Below, piece by piece: positions 26,127 to 37,864 of a stretch of DNA of 64,000 bases. Each line of letters opens with the position of its first letter. The first letter of the stretch is position 1. A program made the position numbers and the translations under genes. The notes beneath the pieces were generated by a model. The model worked only from the letters and a program-made list of their open reading frames with translations. It ran no database searches and had not been told where the DNA came from. This stretch comes from Cruorifilaria tuberocauda (Eukaryota; Nematoda; Chromadorea; Rhabditida; Onchocercidae), in the NCBI GenBank assembly GCA_013365365.1, contig JABVXU010000001.1, positions 682,001 through 746,000 of the forward strand, written 5' to 3'.

Positions 26127-29100
26127 ATGGTCACAACAACAACGCTAGCTGCAATAATGCAATTGCTTATCTTGCAAACATTTTTATCCCTTGTTGTTGT
26201 GATGACCTTTGCCCAACGATCACGTAAGTTTTGGAAAAAAGGTTTTGAATTTTGAATTAAAAAAATATTAAATGATTATCCATTCACATCAATTTCATGT
26301 TCCCACTATTAATTCACTGCTTGTTTCTAATTTTCTAATTAAACAATTTTAATTGAGATTATAATTGTAGGATAAGATGGAATTACTTGCTTTGTGTTCT
26401 ATTGTCGAGATTTAACAAAATATTGAAATGTGGTCATAGTCAAAGTAAAATTTACCATCATTATACATTACTCAGTTGAATGTCAAATTGCAACAATTCT
26501 TCACTTTCCCAACTTCATCACTGCAATTATGTCTTTGGAAATGACCTGATGATGCTATTTAATTCGATTTTTCATTCAAATTCATAGTTGAACCTTCTTT
26601 TGTCACAAAACTGAATTCATTTTTCTCGTAGAAAGTGAGAAAAGAAAACTTCATTTAATATAAATGAAGTTATATGATTATACCATTCATCAGATCACTG
26701 AAATCATTCATTGCAATATCATGAATGACTCTAATATCTGTTGTCTGAATTCTAATGTCTGAACTAATGTCTGAACTCTAATGTACCTGTTACTGACTAA
26801 TTATAATCGCCGCAACCAGGCTGTTAATAGAAAAGTCTTAAATAGATACTTCAAGCATACTAATTATCTCTAGGTATGTAAAAATAAATCTGTCTTCGGA
26901 ACCAGAACATTATGTGTTCTACATGTTGCATCAAGTGGCATAAACTTGAAATTCAAATCCCTTACCCCCTTTATAAAGTAGAATTTGATGAAAGAATTTG
27001 TCAAGTGTCTTTATATTGATTTGTTCGCGCAAAATAATTTCAAAATTGAACCCATTATGAGTATTGTAAAGACAATAATGATCTAATTATTATCCGTCAA
27101 CAAAGTACCTCGAAAATGGATATCAAATTCTTCATAATAAATTCAATTTTAAAATTAAATTGGATGAAATATAGCTGTAAGGATTTTCAATGAATTTTTA
27201 ATTTAGAAATTTCACAGCAAAAAATTATAATACTAATGATCCTTATAATCAATCCTTCATGACATTTCTTAGAAGATAAATGTTGAATATTAATTAATTA
27301 TATGATAAGTGTGATCTGTGTGATAAGCGTATCGTTCTGTTCTAATTTATTGAAAACCCTATTTTTCGTAATTCCAATTACTTATTTATTAGACACAAGC
27401 AATTTAATCCACGTGAATAAATTAAATTTTATTTGATTAGACCAAAATATTTGCAATTCATTCATTCTGTAGAAAAATTTGCTTTGTCCACGGATCATTT
27501 AAAAATTTTACTCATTGTAAAATTTCATTTTATTGTCGAATAATGTTTAATAATTGTCTGTGAAGATCGCAAATTGACTATTTCTTGCATTTGAGATACT
27601 TTTTGAACCCTTCACGGAAAGCTAAATAATTATATCAAAATTTTATAAATTGAATCGAAGCTTCGAAAACCTATGGTTAATTCACTTCAGGAAATCAAAA
27701 AACAATAATTGCGGATCTGGGTAAACTAATTGTTGATAATTGCCCACCAATGTTATGTACCGGTCTGGATTGTGCTGTTGTTACGGAAAGAAACGGTTGT
27801 CAGGTATTTCCATACTATCAATAATCAATTTATGCATTTTATTACTACAAACATTTTCTTCCCACAATTTACTTCACAAATGCCTCTTTTCTTATTTGAT
27901 GTCATCATTTTACTTTCAAAAATCATGGAAAAATTCCTTATCACAAGCTTTCATGATATATTCACAGTATCTCAATCATTTTTCAAACTAATTGTTTACA
28001 AATACCATTCTTACTTCGAAGATTATTGAGAATAGAATAGTAAGAAATTATTGCCTTTTCGTTCATTATAAACAAAAGAAAATTAAAAATAAATAAGATT
28101 GAGCAGTAAGGACAAAAATAAAGCTTAATGGTTCGAAAACAGATTCACACTGTTAAATTAAAACAGTACAGTTATAATATGAAAACAGAAGTAAAATCAG
28201 CAAAGCGGGATAAAAACGCTCAGAAATTTTTTGACTTAGTTACTTCCGATCTATCATTTCTTTTGTAAAAGATAATAGTAATGATAAGTAATGGTAAACA
28301 TTCTTTGCAAGAGTCAAACACGAAATGCCTATCCCTTAATTTATTTCTTCTGTGAAAACAAATCTCTTCTATAATTCAGAAATTTAAGAATTCCTTTTTT
28401 TTATAACATAATTTTATGATATTTCGGTCAATTAAATTAATTCTCTCTTGGAATGATATTTATAATTGCAAAGATTATAAATACAAAAAACAAAAGACGA
28501 AATTGGTTATCGTTTCTCCTAATATTTATAAGATTGCTAACAATCCTACGATTTTTTTCCCATTCTGATTTATGATTTCATACTTCAAAGGTTTATAGAT
28601 AATTTCATTATGCCTTAATTTTGACTCCTATTACTTTCTGAGATTCCCGGAAGACAGATAATAGCGAAATGCTGCTTCACTATTTACAGCATACCTACAA
28701 TTGTGACCTTCCTATGAAGGATAGGAGCGAATGATAAAGGGTGCCCTTTGTTTTTTTGTATGACGTATACTTGCTAACTTCCAATTGGGGATATGATAGT
28801 TGAATGATGATACATCACTATTATATGGTAAATGGGAAAACAACCATGACCACTACAGTGTATTCATCTTGGACTACTTTAATGATCCCTTCCTGTCATA
28901 TAATTAGCCGATCTAGATAGCTTGAATCCAGCTTCATTCTAGTTCCAAAATGACGCTAACGTGTGAATTGATGCAATTGTCGTGAGAGCTTGGAATTTGG
29001 TTGATTCGCAGAGAAATACTTTATTCAAAAATAGTGGTGATAGCAGCAGAGGATATCTTTTACTCTAATATATGTGAAGACAAGAAGCTTTTTTGAAGGG

Positions 29101-31368
29101 TTCTGATTATATTTAAATTATTGCACAGAAGGCGTGTTTGTGTGTAAGGAAGAAACTGTAGAGATGGAAATGACGAGATAAGGAAGTTATTGCATTTGGA
29201 ATGGGAATTACGGTAAGAAGGCATGAGAATATCAGATGTAGTTAAGCATAATGGAATTTACATACGAAATGAGATAAACAAATGATAAGACAGAACAGTT
29301 TTGACATGAGAATGTCTCTCATTGGGACCATGAAATAATTTGTATTTTACAAAGAATAAATTACAGTAAGCTAAGAAGTTGAAGATATTCAAAATTAAGA
29401 ATTAGTGTTGAGATACTTTCCGATGTTTCGGATTTTCCGACGGCAACTGCAATTGTAGGATGAATATTAAAGTTCTATAAGAGCAACCGAAAACTTTGGA
29501 AGAGATGAATCCATGGAACTATACTAAAAATCTCTGTGAATATTGCTATCATAACGAGTACCAATAAATAACGGATAATAATTAAATACTTGAAGATATA
29601 TTTTGTTATTGATCACCTGTCAGTTGAACTAATTTCAGGTGACAGGCATCAGTGACAAATATAAACATAAATTTAAAAAATTTCAAATAAATAAAACGAA
29701 AAGTCATTCTGAAAATGAATTTTATATGAAATGTTTTTGCATCATAACACTATCGAAAATACGTGCACTCACCCGAGTGATTCAAATGTGTCGAAGATAA
29801 GAAATTACAATATTTCATTATCAAAGAGAGCAAATGAGACTTTTTTTGAAATTACGAGATTGAATGAGATGAAAATTCGAAGTGAGTATTAAATTTTTCA
29901 GCTTTTTCTAACATAAATAACAGTAATGTATATTTATTGTCTAATTAAAGAAATTCGTATCAATTAGGTATTGATGAAATATGAAATGTGAATGAGGGAA
30001 AAAGTGGATTGATCTGTGGATAGATGTTGGGAACACTTAAAAAATCAGGAAAATTGAGCAAACAACTATTATAGTGTTTCCAAAAAATCATATGAAAAGT
30101 TATGACCCAAAAATATGAACATTTCAAAATCCTTTCCAGGTATTTAACCGATACTTTTTCTTCATCTCCCTATGTAATTTTAACTAAATTTCAGTGTAGG
30201 GACAGGGAAATCAAGTAAAAATAATTGCAAATATGTAGGTGCAATAATCCTTAATTTGATACTCTTTTCATGGATCATTTAATTTGAAATTCAAATTCAA
30301 ATCCTCTGCAAAATTTGAAAATGTACATATAAATTTGAGACTTGAACAATTTTAGGAGAGGTCAAATATTATATTATCAATTCCGGAAATTTCATATTTT
30401 CATATATTTCATCTCTAGGAATTATATTGGCTTTGAATTAATTTTTCACAACCATATCGTATCAAAACTTTCTCTTTGCTATTTCGCAAACTGATCGTTT
30501 CTTGCATGCAATGAAATATCTTCTCCTATTAATTAGAAAAAAATTTCCATAATGTCATCCATTGTCAAAAATTAATTCGTCTTAAATTTAATTTTATTCT
30601 TCATTACTAATTTGCAAACATTTTCTGCAAAAATCAAATGGGGAAAAGCAAGTTTATAGCATTCCCGACTTAGATAAATAAAAATCAATAATAAGAGATA
30701 AATCAGCAAATAATTTGATCAATTCTTTGCATTTTACGAAATTGAACTACTTTCTCTTCCGATTTTTAAGTTCCGGTTAGCAGTCTCAACCTAGCAATTC
30801 ATTGCGTATATGAGAAAATCTAAATATGTGTGAAGTTAAAATAAAAGTAAATGGAAACATCTCAGTTATGTGCTTGTCCTATTGGTTCACCAGCTCGAGG
30901 ATGCGATCCAATGCCATTTATTCTATGGCATGATCTAATTGTCAACGGATGTCCAAATGTTACTATCAATAGTCGTGATCCCGCACAGAAAGTTCATCGA
31001 TGGTTTCGAAGGGTAAAGTTTTTACAACTCTTGGAAATCTAAGAATGAACTGCAAATGTCAGTCATTTGAACAAACGCCATTGTTTTATCATAAAGGGTT
31101 CCACTGTTTCATAACTTCGAAACTAAACAAGATCTTAAGATTACCACAAAGTGTAACCTGTCGACTAATATTAATCATTTCCTGCATGTAATTACTTTCA
31201 AATAATTTCCAGGTGAACCGATTCTCAAATACGGATCAGTGTGAGCCATACATATTCCCATATTGCGCTGAGTTGGATTTCAATTTATGGCGTTCGCCGA
31301 GGACTAAACGAGAATGTGAACTTTATTGTTATTCATTAACGGAACAACGAAAACGTGGAGTTATTTAA
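26127..31368 (+). CDS. Secreted cysteine-rich protein, antistasin-like plus degenerate Kunitz-like
   Basis: Function unknown; the layout suggests a secreted protease-inhibitor-like protein. Four exons, 26127-26223, 27691-27803, 30866-31012 and 31213-31368, join in phase to 170 residues. Residues 1-29 form a hydrophobic signal peptide (QTFLSLVVVMTFAQ). Residues 50-83 carry Cys at 50, 55, 60, 69, 72, 74 and 83; CPPMLCTGLDC then NGCQLCAC resembles an antistasin-type repeat. The rest has five cysteines; QCEPYIFPYC (spacing seven) and ECELYC (spacing three) match the second half of a Kunitz domain, with an overlong gap and without the normal first half. Total Cys is 12, so all could pair. One N-glycosylation site (PNVTIN). 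The second intron is 3.06 kb. Family assignment is by cysteine pattern only; the gene model itself is well supported by phase. Confidence 0.75.
27804..30865 (+). other. 3.06 kb intron, no other gene seen
   Basis: This large intron of the secreted-protein gene is AT-rich. The overlapping open frames at 27730-28029 are read-through from the preceding exon and carry no recognisable domain. No transposon ends, tRNA-like cloverleaf or conserved protein were seen on either strand. Confidence 0.4.
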
Positions 31369-31957
31369 ATTGCAGTTTCCTTATATCTTTACATTACATT
31401 TAGAACATGATGCATCCTTTCTGTTTCTTGTTAAATGGAAAAAAAAATTTGACGTTAAAATCGATACACAGTGGTATGATTGCATACTTTAAGCTGATTC
31501 AGAAAGAATATTATTAATACCGTTCCATCTATGTTCGGTATTATCACTTGGTTCCTAAGTCCTTATCTTAGAGCAGTTAGTAAATATATCTCAATAAAAT
31601 TTGGTAATAAACCTATCCTTTCCCATCCTTTTATTTCGGTCTCAGTTTCCAGGTTTTGTAATTTAGCACTCAATGTGTTACACATACAAATATTCAAAAT
31701 GTATGAATAAGTACGGGTCCTTCATAATTTTTACAACTCTTTTCTCATGAGTCACATGAAGTTTCCTTCAAATGTACTTCCAGAAAATTTAATCATAATA
31801 TTATTTATGACACAAATGACTAACTATACATGAATGATTTAATAGTTTAAAAGAAATACAGTTGAAGGCTTGAACGAAAATTTTTTCCAGTTCAGCATGT
31901 TGTCATCAATAAATAAGTTGCTATTATAATTTTCGTCCATTGAAATCCGAAAAATTT
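31369..31957. other. Convergent intergenic region
   Basis: This 590-base gap separates the 3' end of the secreted-protein gene (+) from the 3' end of the COA8-like gene (-). It should contain both 3' UTRs and polyadenylation sites. AATAAA occurs at about 31594 and 31602. No coding sequence is supported. Confidence 0.5.
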
Positions 31958-32936
31958 TCATCTGCGCAAAAATTCATGTAACGTTCGTCGAAACCTGATA
32001 AGTTGTACTTTGAATGCTGGCCAAAAAAGTCTGATGTTTCTATAATACCATTCTCTAAAAACAGAAAAGACAATAATTTGCAGGAGTGGACTTTTCATTT
32101 TCCTCAAATTAAATGATCACAGAAATATCATATTTGAATTTGCTAAAACTGCTCTTGAAAAACATACCTGTTGTAATTGTTGAGACTATCATATTGTTCG
32201 TCAAGAAACTTCTTGTAGAATTCAGACATATCAATAGCACTTGAATGCTCTAGCCTTCCAATATTTTTTTTCTTCTGGAAAAATTAATCATTCAGACTTT
32301 ACATATAAGAGTAAAATGATACCTTTTGACCTCATCGTCACCAAACAACCTAATAAAATTAATTAAAGTTCACACTATAGGCAAGAAATACTTCCAATAA
32401 AAGAGTTGAACCTGTTCAACAAACTCTGCTTTTTTCTTGTAAAACAAAATATTATGATGCAACCAAAACTGTGAACTCCATTGAATTAGTGCTTCGCGTG
32501 CTTCACGATATTTTTTTTCCTCCTCCGTCTCATTGATCAATCGGCGCAATCTTAAATATTTAATCTCTGAGTAACCTTTAAAATCCATCTTTTTAACTAT
32601 TTCTTTGTTTTCTGCAACATCAGCTGAAGCTAATGAGCAACGTCCAAATAAAGCCTTGAAATTACAAAATTATTGGACATCATCAACAAAATGACTAGAA
32701 TGTGAGACTCACAAGCAACCTATAAGCTTTTGATGAACAATTAACAACTTCATTTGCTTGAACTTTTTGCAAATTAAGAAATTATTTAATACAAACCTTA
32801 TAGGCCTTATTTTCGAAATATCGTCCGGCGGTCCAACCCAGTCGAATCGATTATCGAGACGTAAATCCCTTATCAATTCTTTTCCTGAATTGTTTTTTTC
32901 TATTTGCCCTTTCTGACACATAAAATCTGAAGACAT
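31958..32936 (-). CDS. Cytochrome c oxidase assembly factor 8 homologue (COA8/APOPT1-like)
   Basis: COA8 is a mitochondrial matrix protein needed for stability and assembly of respiratory complex IV. Exons in minus order: 32936-32793, 32654-32412, 32274-32168, 32054-31958; the joins are in phase and give 196 residues. Diagnostic motifs: FDWVGPPDDISKIRPIRF near residues 31-48, EALIQWSSQFWLHHN in the middle, AIDMSEFYKKFL, and YNREWYYRNI close to the end, all in the order found in the human protein. The first donor is uncertain: GT occurs at 32796 (wrong phase for the next exon) and at 32792 (right phase, used here). The start shown lacks a clear mitochondrial presequence, so an upstream exon may be missing. 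It lies 181 bases after QTRT2, probably in one operon. Confidence 0.8.
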
Positions 32937-33117
32937 TTTAAGATATTACATTGAACTATGAAAACTATAACTTGATAAAGCAACAGACGAAGAAGCATGA
33001 ATTGGCACTATAAAAGAATGAGATTACTGCAGATAGCAAGTGATATGCAGAGATCTGAAGTTTGAGAAATGTTTATTCACAAGCGATTAACAACAGCAAA
33101 ACAACATGAAGATTAAC

Positions 33118-35938
33118 TCAAGCACTTTCAACATCCGAACTCTTAGACAAATTCTCCCTTAACAAAGCGAACATCCGTTCATATTCTTGCATATTATGTC
33201 TGAAAAAAAAAATTTGAAAAATGAAATCTCCATTTCGAAACATTTTTTTTCAGAAAAGAATCAAATCAAGCTAACATTACGAGCAGAACCGGGCCCAATA
33301 ATTCCGCTGCATTTGTTAAATGACGCAAGTAACTTCTTGTATAATGTGTACATGTGTAACAACTACAATCCTCACAAAGAGGCCTAAAATCTTCCGAATA
33401 CCTGAAAGACCTGCAGTAAATAAGGGAGAAATTGGCATTAAAATATAGAGGCATAAAATGCAGTGATTATATAGATCTCATAACAACGGAATTTTTTCTG
33501 TAAGAACTTCACGTGAAGAATCCTAAAAGATATTTTCAAGTTTCTACAAATTTAAATATGTGAGTAGTTTGTTAATCATTGATGCTCGGTGATTCTGAGT
33601 GTTATGCCAACAAGAGAATCAAAGAAAAAACTTTTTAAAACCATTCCTTAATATTAGGAAACTACGGTTACCAAAGCACACTTACAACGGATCTGTAAAA
33701 TCGAATACGCTAAAAGTTGCTTCTTTTGGAAAATTTTCATCACAAACAAATGCTTTCCCTTGTTCAGCAAGAAATATAGCATAAGATGAATCAAATAAAT
33801 CTACACCAAGATTCGTTAAAGCAACGATTTCTGTTGGCGAAAATGCTCCATTAACCAAACGTAAATGAGAAGGCGATATATGTGGCTGAAATATTTAGCA
33901 AAACTAAGCTCTGGATAAAGACAGATGCTTTAGCATCAAAATAATCTTTTTAAAATAGAACAGACCGTAAGTAATTCAATTTTAAATTTATCAACTACCA
34001 AAAAATTAGTGAAAATAAAAAAAAAACATCTTGTTCTACTGCCTCAAAATCCAACAGTTACGCGACAAGAATAAAAAAACGACTTGCCCACACTCCAGCT
34101 AGCAAATCCTTGATAACATTCTTATCAAATTCACTTTCCGTGATAACCGGATTCAAACAATCAATATTTTCAGATAATTCACAACTAGAAGATTCTAGTT
34201 GAACAGTCATGCCATTAGCATCCACTTTTGATATTTTTTTTACTTTCGGTTTTTTTGGAAGTATGCGAAGACGTTTCGCAAACTGCATTACATCCAAAAC
34301 AAAACCACAACCTTTTGGAAGTGAACCAATAGATGACGCACAACGTTCATGATGGGATGGACTATGTCCACCACATAATGCAATTAAAGCTGCTGAATCC
34401 TGAAATTTCCAAACAAAATCTTTAGAAATACAACTACTGTATCAATGATATCTTGATCTATAATTCAATCTGATGATTCACTTCGATTTAAAAACTTTAT
34501 ACAATGTGATCAATTGACATGCATATTCATTCCTAAAACCTCCAAGTTTTGGACAACATCTTTGTCAAACTAAATGAACAGTGGCATTAAAAGCCTTATT
34601 AATATTATAAATATAATTATATTAGAAATGACTTATAAACAAATTCTCAGATAAAATATTTTAAAACTAACTTCAAAAGAATCACTATTCAGTAATTCTC
34701 TCGAAAATTTTATTGTTCGTTCTAGTGCTTTTTCCAGTCGTTTATTAGAGCATCCCTCTGGAGTACCATAATCAAACATTGTTTCGTAGGTCGACACATG
34801 AATGAATCTCAGTAATTTCTTGACTGTCTCGATATTAACCTAAAAAAACTGATGAAATTTTTTTTTCGATATTTAACTAAAGATTTCTTAGTTATTCATA
34901 TCATCATTTCAACAGTACTTGATATAAGTATATATACGGGAAGCGTTAGGTATTTACCCAAACAATTGGGTACCATTCATCCTGGAAAATAGAGACAAGC
35001 TTGGAAGGTTTGAATTTTCAGTAGTTGTGACTACAGCTTTTATTTATTTTTTTCATATAACGGATATGATTTTGCTGCAACAGCTGCTCTTATCTTATCT
35101 TCAATTACATAAGTAAAAAGAAACATAAATTTCGCCGTCCTCCCTTTGTCCATATAGCAATATTTCCGCCGTTGTTGAACTTCATGTTTCGTTCCATCAA
35201 AGGATCCGTTAGTGTCAGATGAGTTGGTGCACCTTCCTGTAAAAATTTTTATAGCAATCGGCACTATCACTTCGTACCTACAGCATTACTTTATCTTTTA
35301 AAAACATCTTTAAAACCTAAATACATGGAATAGATAAATTATATACTAAAACTTTCAATCATGCGGCAGAGGGGCTTCTTTCAAACGAGAGATCTATATC
35401 TGTGACAACACACTGACGAAGTATAAACAGTTAGAAAATGAAACAAGTATTAATTGTTAGAAAGTGCAAAAATATACTAACTGGCATAGAAGCAAATCGA
35501 ACAAATCCTCCACCAAATTTTTCAATTACTGCCAATGCTTCGAAACTATGAATAAATATGTACAATGATTCGCAATATACTACGAAAAAAAATTAGCCTT
35601 TTGCACTTATATAAGTATTAGCTTAGTGATTAGATTTATATCGTTTGATAGATAAAATAATCAAAGAAAATTTATTATGTTAAGACTGAAAAGAAGCGAA
35701 ATCGATTTTCGTAAAATAATAACAGAAAAACTTACAATGAAGGAAGAGTGAGCTGATAAATAGGTGGTTGCCGATGTTTCAAGTGTGTGCTCACTATATC
35801 CCACGTTAAGTGTGGAATATGACCAGCACGCGTATATACCATGTAAGATGGCGTTTCATGCTCTACAGTTACATTACCCCAACGAAAAATTTTTCCCACC
35901 CGTCCATTTATAGTACTCCGCTGTACCATAAATTTCAT
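33118..35938 (-). CDS. Queuine tRNA-ribosyltransferase accessory subunit 2 (QTRT2)
   Basis: Non-catalytic partner of QTRT1 in the enzyme that swaps guanine for queuine in the anticodon wobble position of GUN tRNAs. Exons in minus order: 35938-35736, 35545-35482, 35236-about 35109, possibly 34981-34958, 34839-34672, 34399-34094, 33885-33686, 33410-33276, 33199-33118. Motifs in family order: GRVGKIF at the start, [33 protein letters not shown], and the zinc-binding CSCYTC followed by TRSYLRHL and a His in [13 protein letters not shown] basic insert of about 35 residues (around [11 protein letters not shown]) is absent from the human protein. The junction after GGRR has no GT donor in the expected phase. 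ATG is three bases after TATTCAG, a likely trans-splice site. Confidence 0.88.
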
Positions 35939-35941
35939 TAT

Positions 35942-35947
35942 CTGAAT
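35942..35947 (-). promoter_or_regulatory. Candidate spliced-leader acceptor for QTRT2
   Basis: The minus strand reads TTTTTATTCAG directly before a three-base leader and the QTRT2 start codon. The preceding gene (MEA1-like) ends only 399 bases upstream on the same strand, so this site could process a polycistronic transcript. Confidence 0.5.
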
Positions 35948-36337
35948 AAAAAAGCATAATTTTTGGTAATTGTATATCACAAGTGGTTTGGACGATAATA
36001 GTTACTGGTTGAAACTGATGTTCAATATTTTTTAACACAGATTTGAAAAAAAGTTTTTATTACAACCAGTTAAAAAAAAACATGGAAAAGATTATCTGAA
36101 ATGTACAAAACCATTTTTTTAAATCTTTTGTAAAATGAAATAAATCCAGGTTAAATTTCATTTAATCATGAAAACGTTTTAAATGTAAGCTTATTTGGAA
36201 ATAAGAGGGTAAAGTAACGATTTAAATAAAAGATAAACCTAAGTGATGAAGAAAATCATGATTTATGAAAAACTTTGGCAATACTAAATGTGCTAGGAAT
36301 TTACTAAAAGTTAATATCGAAAAGATTGCGATATTCT

Positions 36338-37864
36338 TTATTTTGATTTTAGTTTTTCCAGTAGTTTTTTCAATTCATTATCACTGTCGATTCCTTTTGC
36401 CCATGATGGAGCAGGAAGAGTGAATTCCGACATCGTCTTCTTAATGTGCTCTATTTTATCTGGAACAGTAAAATGAATGAATTCGGAGTCGTAAACTCTG
36501 TCAGTACGCTCATTTTTTAAATCATCACGTGATATAGCTTCAAACAGCAACGTCAAACCTATCAATTGTCACCTATTTGTTAACTAGGTTATTAATATTT
36601 TAGAATGCCTTTGGGCAATAACTAACACATATTTTGCGTTAGCTGAAGATTTTGAATGTGTATTCACTCCTTTTACTTGATCCTTATATCTATTTGATTC
36701 ATCTCACTTCACTGACTGATTTCCATTTGTCTAATTAATATTAATAAATTTCATGAAAAACTAAAGCATTGCAATTGTTTTAAAAATACACCTTCAGTTA
36801 ATTCAATCGATCTCACTACATCAAATTCAAAGCCGAAATTTTCATTTTCTGAGATTTTTTGGGAATTCAAAGCCTGAAATGCTGTTAAAATGGAATTACA
36901 AAACCGGAAATTGTTTTTAGAACACATTTTTCAACAAAACTGGAAGAATGCTTATGGACTAACCTCCTCGAAATCTTTTTGAATTATTGCAATGATGTGA
37001 CTACGGTCAGTACTTGGGATCTCCAGTGAGCCATCTGAAGTAGGGAGAGTATGATAACCAGAATAACGATCTTCATCACTCCCATTGCATGAATTCGATT
37101 TAGTGTCACTTATATCGTCTACAAAACAGCAGTGAAATACAGCAAATCACTTAATAATCACGCTAATTTGAATTTGAACGCAGTTTCCACTCAACTTGAA
37201 GCTTTCATAATAATTCAGTTCTCAATTGAACGGGTCATCTATATTAAATGAACTTGCTATTATTATTTAGAACATGGACAAACTATAAATCTCACAATCC
37301 ATTTTTAAACTTGGATTCCATTAGTTATTATCAGCATGTATTGCTTATATTAGCAATGCAGCATGTACTGCGATACAACGGAATCATACAGCACCTTTGT
37401 TATCAAATTTCAACTCGAAAATCCACTTAGGAATTTGCATATACCTTCACTGTCTGCATACTCTTCGATACCAGTGCCGCGCATTTCAACTTCATAACCA
37501 ATGTGCCAGCTATCATCACTTTCTCGATCGCCATCAAAAATTTCATTTTTCATTAATTTCATTAATTCTTATTTCATTAAGATTTACAGAAGAGTTGCTA
37601 TGTCCCACTTACACTTCTAATTTGGATTTTATTTCGATTGACAAACTATATTTCTAAAGGCAAGCAAAACAAACAGAGGCACGAGAAACTAACAGAAGAA
37701 TGAAGCTGTTGATAAGCTTATGTACATTGCATACGATTAGAATGGATAAAATTGTTGAAATGTTCAAATTTACGGTAGATTATGAGCACAAATATAAAAT
37801 CCTCACCATCATTGTCTGCATCATCCCTTTCCCATGGATTTTGCTCTACTGGACTTGGACCCAT
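36338..37864 (-). CDS. Male-enhanced antigen 1 (MEA1)-like protein
   Basis: Family of unknown molecular function, named for high expression in mammalian testis. Exons in minus order: 37864-37807, 37567-37445, 37118-36964, 36873-36792, 36558-36338; all joins are in phase, giving 212 residues. The start MGPSPVEQNPWERDD, an acidic N-terminal half, the central SGYHTLPTSDG (human protein has GYSYQPL) and the C-terminal EHIKKTMSEFTLPAPSWAKG (human HVELVKRTMAGVSLPAPG) follow the MEA1 order. The assignment rests on these two motifs and the general layout. The second exon's acceptor (AATAAG) is weak, although its phase fits. It is the first gene of the three-gene minus-strand cluster. Confidence 0.72.

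Noticed and set aside
26739..26785. Short imperfect repeats of a TAATGTCTGAAC unit
   Set aside because: Only two to three degenerate copies inside an intron; too little to call a satellite.
25377..28730. Shared string GAAGGATAGGAGCGAA near 25377 and near 28716
   Set aside because: No similarity outside the 16 bases, so no evidence for a dispersed repeat.
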